DNA of 64,000 nucleotides. Source: Diadema setosum. Lineage: Eukaryota; Echinodermata; Echinoidea; Diadematoida; Diadematidae. This document shows positions 1 through 11,313 of the stretch, in pieces. The position numbers and the translations under genes were made by a program. Where the stretch lies: the NCBI RefSeq assembly GCF_964275005.1, contig NC_092695.1, forward strand, positions 6,911,832-6,975,831, read 5' to 3'. Under the pieces are notes generated by a model. The model worked only from the letters and a program-made list of their open reading frames with translations, had not been told where the DNA came from and did no database searches. Each line of letters starts with the position of its first letter. Position 1 is the first letter of the stretch.

Positions 1-69
1 CTACTACTACAACTTACAGTGATCTTGAAAGTTGAAATGACGATGATGATAATAGTAATAATTATCTTG

Positions 70-235
70 TTTTTGTTATTATTACCATAATTCTTTATTA
101 TTATTATTATTATCACTGTTATTATTATTGTTATTATTATCATTATTATTATTATTATCAATATTGTTATTGTTATCATTATTATCATCATCATAATCAT
201 TTTTATTATCATATTCATCATTTCCTCATGATTCA
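70..235. repeat. Imperfect (ATT)n microsatellite
   Basis: Almost pure ATT/TTA triplets with ATC interruptions. There is no coding potential. Confidence 0.9.
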
Positions 236-388
236 AACAGTCATTGTAAAAGTGGTTTTATAGTCAAAAATGGAGGAGAGCAAAGATCTAGTACTCTTAT
301 CAAGTCGACATTTCCATATTTATCCGTGTAGTCTTGGCAGACTTCTGCATTAGGTTTATCTATTCATTTATTCAGTTATATTGATTGA

Positions 389-394
389 TAGATA

Positions 395-449
<55 letters not shown>

Positions 450-552
450 TCATTCATTCATTTGTCCATTCATTCATCCATTCATTCATTCATTCATTCA
501 TTCATTCATTCATTCATTCATTCAGTCAGTCATTCATTCACTCAATCATTCA
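389..552. repeat. (GATT)n then (CATT)n tetranucleotide repeat
   Basis: About 14 GATT units up to ~447 switch to CATT units up to ~552. The Ser/His/Ile-rich reading frame across it is only the repeat translated. Confidence 0.9.
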
Positions 553-745
553 TTCATTCACACTGTATTCATGTCTTATTCAATTTTAGATACAGGGTAA
601 GCATGCACATACAGTTTGGTAACTGCTCAGAATGGCGCCTGTATACGTTCAGATAAAATGATAAGGTTCCTTCATTCTCTTACCGAAAAGTGTTTCATGA
701 CATTCCATATTCTTACAGCACTGAAGAGGTGCAATAAGGGACATT

Positions 746-1276
746 TACCACTTGGTCTACTCCCACTTTGTCTAATAGCCATTTAGTCTTAACCCACATG
801 GTATTTTGGTTTAATCCTGTTTCATCAGTCTACAAGCAGTTGGTCTAATGACCATTTAGTCCAATTGCAACTCAACCTCATTAAGAGTTGGTCTATTTCC
901 AGATGGGCTAGTAATGCCCACTTTGTCTAATACCCACAATTCATTAGACAAAATGGGAAACAGTCTAAGGAGACAAAACTGCAATTAGCTAGACCATCTG
1001 TATTATACATTGTAATTTATCTTATTTTTGTTATGCTGAATCGAATGTGTTTTGTGTTTACCCATGTACATGTGCAATGTCTGAAATGCCGAATAAAATA
1101 ATGATAATAATAATAATAACTAGGCAAAACGATAGCCAAACTGGGCATTAGACCATGTGAGAAGTAGACCAAACGGGCATTTAATTAGACGAAATTCATA
1201 GTAGACCAAATGAGTTTAGCCGAAGTGGTGTTGGACGAACTGGGAAGTAGACCATCTGATAGTAGACCAAGTGGCA
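746..1276. mobile_element. Inverted foldback element with GGTCTACT vocabulary
   Basis: The ends are inverted copies: TACCACTTGGTCTACT at 746-761 and its complement AGTAGACCAAGTGGCA at 1261-1276 (15 of 16 match). The left arm (746-960) is full of TTGGTCTA, CATTTAGTC and TTTGTCTAAT. The right arm (1110-1276) carries the same words inverted (AGTAGACCAAA, GGGCATTAGACC). The centre (~1000-1110) is AT-rich with an ATA tract. No ORF is present. I read it as a non-autonomous DNA element; the superfamily is unknown and no clear target duplication is visible. Confidence 0.65.
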
Positions 1277-1465
1277 ATAAACCGCATTAAGTACTAGTAC
1301 ATTGTAGTTGGACTGGCAGCTGATCTCCGAAGAATTTAGTTGCTATGGCGACCTACGGCCGTCTGCCTCCGTCCGCGCCTCCGCCTTCCGTCCATGAAGC
1401 AATTATTTTATCTTCATGTCAGGCCGGATGAAGAGAGCGGAACAGGTGATGAGTCGATCTATCGT

Positions 1466-2542
1466 ATGCCAATAAAGGACTCAACCCAATCAGAGATAGA
1501 TGAAGACGCGTTTTGATGATACTCCTGTCTACATATATATTGGCCTGATGGAGTGATAATGGACAAGGCGTTGTAGTGGGGCAGATATGTGAAAAAGATG
1601 CTCACATCCGGCGGAAAGTATGACATTTTGCAAATAGGGGTATTTTGAGGCGCTGATTTCAAAAATTGCCGGATCCAAGAGATCTGACCACGGGGTCGAA
1701 TTCCAATATGGCCGCCGTCAAAGATCCCTATCTTCAGTTCTGAATGACATTAGCCATTGGAATTTGATATATAAAAGCATGGTGATATGATGACTTCAAT
1801 AACAGACTTATTTGATATGTCTGACAAGCTGCACGGCAGCCAGTTTGAATTTTTATACATATTTGCCATGTTGGAGTGTTGAAAATCTCGGGTTTGTAAA
1901 TTAGGCTACCTGATTGAGCGCGCGTTTGTAACTGATAGAGTGCGCGCTGATGTATTTACATTGTGACGTCAGTGAAAGGTGCATTATGCTTCCTTTTTGC
2001 TGCACTTTTTGACATGCCCGTGAATGTTAGTCGTGATGTTTGTCTTCGTAGCCACATTGGAATTCAAAATAGCAGGCATTGCGTTTGTCAGACACATCAC
2101 ATCAGTTAATATTTTAACTCAGTATGTTAAATACTTGTTTACACCTAATTTCAGGGTCACTCACCACTTAGAAATCGAGATAGGAATTTTGAATATTTCG
2201 TCGAGGCGGCCATATTGGAATTCAAAATGGCGGCCATTCGATGTTTGTCAGACACTCCGAATCAATCGGTCATCAAATTCAACTTGTGTCAAAACGCTCT
2301 TGTGTACCAAATTTTGGTGCCACAGGTCATTCAGAACTGAAGATAGGGATCTTTGAATTTATTTTGTGATGGCGGCCATATTGGAATTCAAAATGGCGGC
2401 CGACCCCGTGGTCAGATCTCTTGGATCCGGCAATATTTGAAATCAGCGCCCCAAAATACCCCTATATACAAAATTTCATACTTTCCGCCGGATGTGAGCA
2501 TTTCGACCAATTTTTGTTACATATCTGCCCTGCTATTGGCAT
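1466..2542. mobile_element. Long-TIR element with internal ~160-bp tandem units
   Basis: The arms at ~1577-1749 and ~2325-2530 are inverted copies of high identity, sharing CTCACATCCGGCGGAAAGTA, GATCTGACCACGGGGTCG and AGATCCCTATCTTCAGTTC. A short ATGCCAATA match extends the outer ends, with about 100 bp extra in the left copy. Inside, the word GGAATTCAAAAT recurs at ~2059, 2217 and 2383, marking tandem units of about 158-166 bp that contain GTTTGTCAGACAC. The CpG-rich word GGCGGCCATATTGG marks each junction. No transposase is visible, so it is non-autonomous. Confidence 0.7.
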
Positions 2543-3363
2543 AATGTCTCGGCTCGCCAATGTTTCGTGCGTCATCGATCCAGTATACCTATGAACACCA
2601 AATATTAATGACGTATAAAAACTGCAATATATCACCAACATTTTGGCAAGTACGGCAAATAAATATTTATGTAGAATGAATATAATATGAAAAGATTTGA
2701 GTAAGTATGAGTAAGTAATGTTGTCAAGTTAAAGGATCATTTCACGAAATATGTAAATGTTTCTTTTACAGAAATATCGCCGGACGATGAGCAGCACTCG
2801 CTCATTGTTATCTGCGTGGCTTCCTTTTTCACTGATGGGGATGATGTCTGATCTTGTAAACGTGGATGTATTCGATTCCTGTTTTATGTATCAATAAGGG
2901 ACATGTTTTCATGTCACCGTTGATCCGTCTGACTGTTATCAACATCATACAAATGTAACTGAGTTAATTTGATCCCGTAGTGCCTTTAATCTTTGTGTTG
3001 ATCTAGGATTTCACCAGGGAGGTGAGACAAAACCTCCCTGATTTCACAGACTCATCCGTTTCGACATGATACATACGGACAAGGTCACCTTTATTATACA
3101 CGGTGGAATATATCATTCTTCTTTGATAGATTTATATGTTGCGAACTTTGATGGCGCTCTAATGGCTTGGCTAAACATCATGTGGCAGAACTGTCGAAGT
3201 CAAGGAAGTGGAATGTTAAAGGGAAACTCCGCTTCATGATGACAAAAACTTTCTTAGCACAGACAAAAAGAAAGGGGGTGCCTTCATGATAGATTTAGAC
3301 ATGAGATAATTACCCCAAGAAAAATGTCAGAGTGAATTTAGCAACAAAGAGGTCTCCGTTGCT
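2543..3363. other. Intergenic DNA, no gene recognised
   Basis: Ordinary AT-rich sequence without a convincing ORF or splice-bounded exon. The only structure I see is the micro-hairpin at 3015-3040. Confidence 0.5.
3015..3040. mobile_element. 26-bp hairpin insertion with 7-bp direct repeats
   Basis: CAGGGAGGT (3015-3023) pairs with ACCTCCCTG (3032-3040) around an 8-base loop. The identical heptamer ATTTCAC lies directly on both sides (3008-3014 and 3041-3047), as expected for a target-site duplication. Similar hairpins lie at 41630 and 60744. Confidence 0.6.
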
Positions 3364-3924
3364 TTAAAGGACAAGTTCACCTTCATTAACATAAGGATTG
3401 AGAGAAAGTAGCAATATTAGTAGAACACATCAGTGAAAGTTTGAGGAAAATCGGACGATCCGTTCAAAAATTATGAATTTTTGAAGTTTTTGTGCAGTCA
3501 CCGCTGGATGAGAAGACTACTGCAGTGTATAATGTCACATGCGTACATAAGGAAAATATAAAGAGAATTTCACAAAATTCCATCTTTTGAAAAAAGTACA
3601 CATTCCCTTGACTCGTTACTGACGTATGTTATGGGTAATATTATTCCCATTGCCTTTAGAAAGAGGCAAGTCAAGTGCTCTTTTATTATGCGAAAAAAGT
3701 GAAAATATGTTGAATTTTCTTTACATTTTCTTTATACTGTTGTACTCATATGACATCACGAGCCTTAGTAGTCTCCTCATCCAGCGGTTCCAACACAAAA
3801 ATTTTAAAAATCCATAACTTTTGCATCGACTGTCCAATTTTCCTCAAACTTTCACTTATGTTTTCTACTAATATTGCTGCATTCTCTCAATCCTTATGTT
3901 TATGAAGGTGAACTTGTCCTTTAA
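3364..3924. mobile_element. TTAA-flanked foldback MITE, family A copy 1
   Basis: TTAA at 3364-3367 and 3921-3924 brackets an element that starts AGGACAAGTTCACCTTCAT and ends with its complement. The inverted arms run about 160 bp each at roughly 85% identity, down to the shared word CCGCTGGATGAG. A second copy with the same ends lies at 10748-11313. The small reading frames inside recur in both copies and look like by-products. TTAA targets are typical of piggyBac-type transposases, but the terminal bases do not prove that origin. Confidence 0.85.
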
Positions 3925-4269
3925 GAAGACAAGTTTCCATCTTTTCCTACTTCCTTCACTTAGTGCCAAAGGGGAAATACACTTAGAGATCGTGTGAAAG
4001 CTGGCTGGAAATCATTAAGCTTTGAAGTTGGCATGTCATTTGAATTGCATGTGTGAGTGTGCCTGATATCCTTATTTTAAAAAAAGAAAAGAAAACATAA
4101 GAAACTTGTACAAGAAATTGGGAAACATGATGATATTCGTGTACTGCTTTATGTCCTGTTTCTCAATTAAATGTTCCTTTGATGTATCGGTACTTACGTC
4201 GATTATACACCGAAAATTGTTCTACTTTGATGAATATTTTTGCCGTTGTATTTGTTCGATTTCATTCTA

Positions 4270-4345
4270 TTTATGGTACTGTGGTACAGTGGATAAAGCT
4301 CTGGATTTGTAAACGAAGGATCGTCGTTTCGAATCCAGCCCAAGG
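4270..4345 (+). mobile_element. tRNA-derived SINE-like segment
   Basis: TGGTACAGTGG (4282-4292) fits the pol III A box exactly. GTTTCGAATCC (4326-4336) is a B box with one mismatch, at tRNA-like spacing. The acceptor stem does not close well, so this is more likely a SINE head than a working tRNA gene. Confidence 0.45.
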
Positions 4346-4786
4346 CATCATGATCGACAATGCGTATATGTTTTCCCCACAATGGTAATTCTCTTGACCC
4401 AGATAATGAGGTGTCTGGCAATGTTGCAATGGAGAGACCACTGAACGACACTTAGGGAGAGCGGTGTAATAACAATGAAGGGGATAGGGCCTGGGTAAAC
4501 AATTTGATCATAATTATGCATTAACAATCAAAGAGAGATTTTTCCTTTAATATCTCGCCATGCGCCACCCGTGGCGCACATCTAATCGCTTGTCCTTGAA
4601 TGGATGGAATCTCCAGGGCATTCACTGGAAAGAAAAGAAGGTATCAAGGGTTGAGACCTTCTCATTCATCACTCCAGTCACACGTGACACCACCGTCAAC
4701 AGAACGCCCTCTCTCTGGATTTATTTAACAGTGCATTTATTTTTCCTCGATAAAATCTCGCAACATAAGTGGTGAGGAGTCACTTT

Positions 4787-4952
4787 CAGGGGCGGATCCA
4801 GGGAGGACCGCAACCGGCGCACGCCCCCCCTTTATTTTTTGTTGAAACAAAAGAAATAAAAAGAAAAAAATGGGGGAGGGGTGCGTGCGCCCCCCCCCCC
4901 TTTAATTTTGTAAACACGCCCCCTCTTTACGGAATTCCTGGATCCGCCCCTG
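4787..4952. mobile_element. hAT-like MITE (CAGGGGCGGATCC ends)
   Basis: Terminal inverted repeats CAGGGGCGGATCCAGG and CCTGGATCCGCCCCTG bound a 166-bp palindromic element with C- and G-rich tracts. CAGGG termini are typical of the hAT superfamily. The pentamer ACTTT lies on both sides (4782-4786, 4953-4957), shorter than the usual 8-bp hAT target duplication. Confidence 0.75.
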
Positions 4953-5812
4953 ACTTTAGTGTTTGTATGCTTGTGTTATTTTATTTCTGCAATTAGTGAT
5001 CTACAGTTAATCTGTCTTTGCACTGACTGACTTCCGATTGGCTGGTTTATGATAGGGATGGTCGTGTTAGTCTACTAGTTTCCCCGTCGATGAGTCGTGG
5101 CTGTGCTGAGAGCGGCGGATAGTAATCCAGTCTTTGCGATATATCGCGTCTGATGGAAAATGTCTCCATGTATTGCTGTGATAGAGTACGTAATATTTTG
5201 TTTACAGAGGACCAAAGGTAATGTTAAATCTTGTCCACAATGAATAGCGAGAAGCGCAAACTTGCATAATTTTGAGCTCTGGATCTGCTGATCAGAATAT
5301 GACATAATTTTGACCTGCAAGTCGTAGTACCCTCAACTTCACGACGCGTGTCATTGATGCTGCCAGTGGAAGCATAATATGCTTATTATTTTGATTTGGG
5401 AAATACCCTCGTCTTTTCAACGAGTATTAATGTTTCAAATTGACCCCTACTTGGCCCGTTGTTTGTTTCCAGTCTTCTTCCCCATCATTACTTGCAAATG
5501 AGATACAGTATATAGAAGGACCAGCGACAAAACGTGGAAGCAAATTGGACCAGGCTGGATCTACTTTTCTCAAATCTGACCGAAATGTATAACGTTGAAC
5601 GCTGAGAAACGGTTTCATTACACCCCCACCTCCCCGGCCCAAAAACACCGACTTTTGGATTGATAAAACAAGGAAAGTGTCGACTCCGTAATCTGCCACT
5701 GACCTGTATCAGGTGCTACCGTACAGCACTAAAAACAAAGGCCTAACGCGTCTGCTTTAGCCACATTAATATTTCCGCGCCAGGAGTACTTTTATTGTTC
5801 AACAGATTCGAG
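4953..5812. other. Upstream region of the GPCR gene
   Basis: No repeat or other gene is evident. An in-frame stop (TAA at 5744) upstream of the GPCR start, with no ATG between, supports the start used. No TATA box is convincing. Confidence 0.4.
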
Positions 5813-7024
5813 ATGGCGGCGGTCGAAAATGCGTACGATAACGGTTTGCCGACTGTCAGTTCGATCAACGACACCATGTCAGATGATTCGTTTTGGAGTG
5901 ATAATTCCATTTCCTATGTGATAGACTACTGTCCAGAGCAGAACATCAGTGAAGCGAGGCAAATGCTGGAGAATGTGGTGCCGATTTACACTTCCGGGGA
6001 TAGGGTATACATGGGTGTGATTTTACCCCTCTTGTTGAGCGTCGGTGTCGTCTGCAACGCGATTTTTCTCTTTGTGGTATGCACCATGCAATCTATGCGC
6101 ACGGCTACGAACTGGTGCCTGGCGAATTTAGCCCTGGCCGATTTGATGTTTTTGTCTTTTGCAATCGGCGAAAAGATTTGGATTTACCACAAATCTCCAT
6201 TCGTCAACGATCGCCTGTCACTAGGGGAGTTTGGTTGTCCCATTATATTCGCCTTCATAGATGCCTCATACTTTGCAGGAATCTGTATGATAACGCTTGT
6301 AGCCGTAGAACGTTACTACGCGGTTTGTCGTATTCACAGCGCGCGCGTCAATACACGCAAACATGTGTTCATCGCTTTGGTCATGTCGGCGTGGCTGGCA
6401 AGTTTTGCACTGGCAGCAGTTTTTGTGCCCGCTTCCAGCTACATGTACGTCGGCTGCGTCGTCTGGCCAAACATCGAACCCTACAAGGATCTCCCGTCCA
6501 CCATGGGAACTTGCACGGCACCCTCACACTTGGAAACGTACCCAGTCTACGTCAACATTTTGAAGACGCTCCCTTATTTTTCATTTCTTCCTTTGAACGT
6601 CTGGCTGTCATTTCGTATCGTCAAAGGATTGACGTTTGCGGTGCGAGAAACGCGTATCCTGGGTCGCGCGGATAACAACGTTGCTCAGCGTGACCAAGTG
6701 GCCCGTATGCTAATCGTTAACGGAATAGTCTTCTTTATATGTCTCTTCCCTTTTGAGCTTTTCTGTCTGCTGCAAGTAATCAGTTTCCGTGATAGACAAG
6801 TCTTCTCCCCGCGCACTCTCTCCACTCTGCGATTTGTGTCTCAATTTCTCTCCTACGTCAACAGCGTCGTCAACCCGTTTATCTACATCGGTCTGAGCAC
6901 GAGATACCGCGAAACTTTCAAGGACGCCCTCACCTGTCGACGCTATGAGGGTGCTGTGAAGAAGCAGTCCTCGTCAGCAGACTCAGCTTCCAACGTGCCA
7001 GAGACAACCACTAATTTTGTCTGA
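5813..7024 (+). CDS. Rhodopsin-class (class A) GPCR, single exon
   Basis: A seven-helix receptor of 403 residues, expected in the plasma membrane and coupled to G proteins. The N terminus has two N-glycosylation sequons (N19, N44). TM1 (~66-91) has CN at the usual GN position (N82). TM2 carries NLALADL with D110. C142 before TM3 and C234 in loop 2 can form the conserved disulfide. TM3 ends ERYYAVC (ERY 166-168), TM4 has W194, TM6 has CLFPFE in place of CWxP, and TM7 has NPFIY (354-358). A cysteine at 375 suits palmitoylation of helix 8, and the tail is Ser/Thr-rich. The ATG at 5813 has G at -3 and +4 and is the first ATG after an in-frame stop. The pattern suggests a peptide-type receptor, but the ligand cannot be named. 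The coding region is uninterrupted, so this may be a retro-derived or lineage-expanded receptor. Confidence 0.95.
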   Translation: MAAVENAYDNGLPTVSSINDTMSDDSFWSDNSISYVIDYCPEQNISEARQMLENVVPIYTSGDRVYMGVILPLLLSVGVVCNAIFLFVVCTMQSMRTATNWCLANLALADLMFLSFAIGEKIWIYHKSPFVNDRLSLGEFGCPIIFAFIDASYFAGICMITLVAVERYYAVCRIHSARVNTRKHVFIALVMSAWLASFALAAVFVPASSYMYVGCVVWPNIEPYKDLPSTMGTCTAPSHLETYPVYVNILKTLPYFSFLPLNVWLSFRIVKGLTFAVRETRILGRADNNVAQRDQVARMLIVNGIVFFICLFPFELFCLLQVISFRDRQVFSPRTLSTLRFVSQFLSYVNSVVNPFIYIGLSTRYRETFKDALTCRRYEGAVKKQSSSADSASNVPETTTNFV

Positions 7025-7138
7025 TCTTTAGAGTTTATAATTTATAATAATTTTACAAATTATACATTCACAGGGATACGCTGATGATGTGTATCTCTCA
7101 TTGACAGTAACTATTATGTACACATTGTTGTATGGTGC

Positions 7139-7144
7139 AAATAA
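7139..7144 (+). promoter_or_regulatory. Poly(A) signal AATAAA for the GPCR
   Basis: A canonical AATAAA lies 115 bases after the GPCR stop codon, followed by a T/G-rich stretch. It implies a short 3' UTR. Confidence 0.6.
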
Positions 7145-10100
7145 ACGTTTGTCAAATATTATGTGAGGTTTAGAGGGAAAGTCAGTTAAGCTAAATTACA
7201 TACAACAAAGGGAGAATGTAGCGAGATTAGGAACAGCCTAGAATCAATGTGGCACGTGCGTTTGGAAAACCGCAGTGAGCAATCTTATAATCATGTAACT
7301 ATTTAATCTGACCAGGTTATATCTATATACTTTTCATGTTGTAAGTTACCCTTAATTTGTAGGCCTACTTTAATTCGGCCACTTCTATATACCTTTTGTA
7401 CACGGATCCTATGCTGTAGACTGTTTAGTTGAATTAAAGAGATGCATAACTAGAAGAAAGTTACGTATCAAACAATTATGATATCAGACAGTATGGGAAA
7501 ATTGCGCGCGTGCGCATATCTACGTCATGGAAATTCAAGATACAGGACAAAATGCAGTTCGTAATTCTAATGTATGCAAATCAACACTAACTGCACAAAT
7601 CTGGGCATGCACGTATCTGTCCAAAGATGTTTAAAATAATAAGATAGCTACAGGGTGGACTACGTATCAATCGTGCACTGTGCCAGTTGCCGACATAGGG
7701 CATTGTCCTTCAAGAAGTAAAAGCGCATGGTGCAGACAGATCAAGGAAACAGTGATGAAAGGTTCCTTCAAACATTTCTATAGATTGTTCTTATCATAAT
7801 TTTGTGGATTTCAGGATAATGTAACATCTAATGAAATTGCCAGAATGTAATGCGATATGTTATTTGTTTTCAATGTTTAGTAGTTTATCTTTCACGCTTT
7901 TCCTCTGATCATTTTCTATATCATTGCACGGGCAAATAACAAACAGTGAAAAGTACAGTGTACCTATAAACACAGAATACATGGCGAAACTGGTGATGTA
8001 AATGAATAACACAATATGCGCAAGTTAGATCATCTGTTTCATGACGTATACTGCAGGTAATCTACATGAATTTTATCGTCACTTGCGCTTTGCTTATGCG
8101 TGTAATTTTGTTAAAGAGAGAAATAGATAAATATTTATTGGTTTTTATGGTCCAAAGATTATACTTTTGTAAAGAGAAAAGGTTACTGGAATTATATTTC
8201 TCTATATGCATTTGTGCTCGTTTGATGCATTTTTTTCCTGTCGCATATATTCTGCAGACTATATTTCTCTCTTTATCTTCCTGAGCTTTCTTATTTATTC
8301 ATGTATCTTTTGATATGATCTATGTGTATTCTATATCTATATCAATCAATCTATTTATCTATTCGTTTATCTTCGGACGCTATAATTATGGTGACCAGTT
8401 TTTACCATTGCTAGAGACAAAGAAGTAATACATTATATTGTTTCCTTTGATGGGCATCAACTCACATTTTTCTTTTTTAATCAAGGCACTATAACACAAA
8501 AAATCGTTGATAACATCTAGTTCCTCGAAATTGACGAGAATCATACAATAAAAAATTGCGTAAATTTTGAAAATACGTGAAATATCTTCACTAATTAATA
8601 CTTCCAAAAAAAAAACCCCACATTTTTATACCTTATACTGCTACATTAGTATATATTCACATATCTGTGCATGTTTTGTAGAAACTGTAATTGTCTCTTT
8701 GTATTGTATTATACAACACTGATATTTAATTGATATCACTGTTATTATTATCATTTTTATAATCATTATTATTGCTAAATATCGGTGTCAATAAAAAAAA
8801 AATATTAATTCAAATCATCTCTAGCTAGATTGTCAGTGCAAATTCGTATGGAAAGATTGCTTTTTCTATCTTTTGAGGGGTGGAGGAAGGAGAGGGTGTG
8901 ATGAGAGCTTACTTTCAAAACTTTTAAAAATTAGGATAAAAAAGTAATATTAAACACAGCAATAATTATAAGGGTGAAGGGAGCCCTATACCTACTAGCT
9001 CTTATTGTTTTAAAAAAAGTCTGGATTTGCTCTTGTTTTCATGCTTTCGGTAATGTCAACAATTTTCAGATATTCGCTCGACTCCGACACAAATACATTC
9101 AGGTCTGAACACAAGCAACTCAAGAAAACAAAAACAAAACAAAACACCATGAAGTGAATTTACAACATTTTGGGTATAATAATAATGTTTTACTTGTACT
9201 CAGCTAGAATCTACCAGACAATCCGTCCTCTCTTTCGGAGCCTGTTCTGGAGGGAGAAAGGTAAATACTCCAGAAACTCTTGCACGTTCCGGCAGATGTT
9301 GACTTAACTCTTGTCAATCTCACCTTGCATAACGCCGTCTCTAGAAGACACCAGGTTCACGCCACTAGTAGTTATAGTACCAACCTTTCTCCGTTGATTT
9401 GCGACAAAAGACAAGTCGAGAGGGTGCCTGTGTGTTCAGCTCACTCGTAAACACGAAGAATCGATATCTTGCTTTGAGCAGTCACCGATCATTTTGTTAC
9501 GTCCATAATAGCGCCTTCTTGTTCCCTCTTCAAATTGACAATGGACTGGACATGTTTCACGAACAATAACTATACGGAATGGTGAACCATAACAGCTTGA
9601 CAGACGAAACTCCATACTCGTTTATAGAAGAGGCAGCGAATTAAGTATAATGATGTGTTAAATAATTTTTGTCATCATATTCACTTGCATTTATTTTATC
9701 GTGTAAATACTAAGGCTGGATGGAAGAGATAAACTTTCGCATTTAACACAGGGTTGACACATGTGCTTTGAATAGAGTTGAAATTCGTTGCTTTTTGAGA
9801 CGAGGTAAAATGCAGGGAAGGTGACTCTGTATTCGGGAGTGCATGCATGCGTATAAAGCAATGGCAACTTCTGAACTATGGCATTTCTCATCTATTCGAA
9901 TGCGAGATGATGAGCATTCCATTTGCAAACACTGTTGTTTGATTGAACTTTGATGGGGCAAATCCTTTAGGAAGAATTAGAGGCAAGTGATGATTTCATC
10001 AGTACACACAGGTCTAAGCGGTGAACTTTCTTCACAGAGATAGCATGGCATGCTTGCAGTGGAAATGGCGTAAATACGCGTACATAATACCAGCAGAGAA

Positions 10101-10560
10101 AACCAAATTTGGGCTGTTAGTTCAGTGTGCATTCGTTTGAAGGGATCTTAAACGAGGGGGATCATCAGTCGGAATACCTGCAATTTACTTGGTGTGAGAC
10201 GAAGGTGAAAGACTGTAATTATGCGTTAGCAATCTATAATGCACAAATCAATGCGAGATTCCTTGTTTACCATTCCGTATCATAGAAAACTCACTGTCAA
10301 CCAAGAGAGGATCTAGCACACAATAATCATGTATAAGGGCTTGCGGATCTCAAGCTCTATCTGTATATACTTCCAAATGAGATAACGTAGACGAATGTAG
10401 GCTTTTCAGTGCATGAACACGTTTCTAGAGATAATGGGGGGGGGGGAGCACTGATGATCGAGAAAGACACGGAACAACTGCCTTGGAATACCACGCTGAT
10501 CTATTTCACATGATTTCCATCGATCAATCAGTGAACCAGACAACAGGAGAGTATCACTTC
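7145..10560. other. Intergenic, no gene recognised
   Basis: AT-rich sequence with only short reading frames that lack family resemblance or good splice context. TAGGCCTA occurs at 7360. I see no inverted element or tandem array here. Confidence 0.5.
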
Positions 10561-10562
10561 AG

Positions 10563-10690
10563 TGGTGTATATTTGGATGGTGGTGGCAGGATGGAGGTGG
10601 ATACTGGTGGTAGTGGAGGTGGTGGTGGTGGTGATGATGATGAAGGTAGAGATGGTGGTAGAGGGATTGTGGTGGTGGTGTTGATACGTG
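10563..10690. repeat. (GGT)n-rich microsatellite
   Basis: GGT/GTG triplets with GAT interruptions give Gly- or Thr/His-rich translations on either strand. This is not a gene. Confidence 0.85.
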
Positions 10691-10747
10691 AGTGGTACGG
10701 TTGGTTGTGGTTGAGTAAGGGGATAAATTGAGATGGTGGAAGGGTTT

Positions 10748-11313
10748 TTAAAGGACAAGTTCACCTTCATTAATATAAGGATTGAGAGAATGTAGCAATA
10801 TTAGAAGAACACATCATTGAAAGTTTGAGGAAAATCGGACAATCCGTTCAAAAGTTATGAATTTTTGAAGTTTTTGTGCAGTCACCACTGGATGAGAAGA
10901 CTACTGCAGTGTATGTTGTCGCATGCGTACAACAGTATAAGGAAAATATAAAGAGATTTCACAAAATGTCGTCTTTTGAAAAAAAGTACACATTCCCTTA
11001 ACTCGTTACTCACATATGTTATGGGTAATATTATTCCCATTGCCTTTAGAAAGAGGCAAGTCAAGTGCTCTTTCATTATGCGAAAAAATGAAAATATGTT
11101 GAACTTTCTTTATATTTTCTTTATACTGTTGTGCTCATATGACATCAGGGGCCTTAGTAGTCTCCTCATCCAGCGGTTCCAACACAAAAATTTTAAATAT
11201 TCATAACTTTTGCATCGATTGTCCAATTTTCCTCAAACTTTCACTGATGTGTTTTACCAATATTGCTGCATTCTCTCAATCCTTATGTTTATGAAGGTGA
11301 ACTTGTCCTTTAA
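10748..11313. mobile_element. TTAA-flanked foldback MITE, family A copy 2
   Basis: It has the same ends, arms and length as 3364-3924, again bracketed by TTAA (10748-10751 and 11310-11313). The two copies are very similar throughout, pointing to fairly recent spread of one family. Confidence 0.85.

Noticed and set aside
6079-6675. 198-residue frame inside the GPCR
   Set aside because: A shadow frame of the receptor coding sequence without its own domain.
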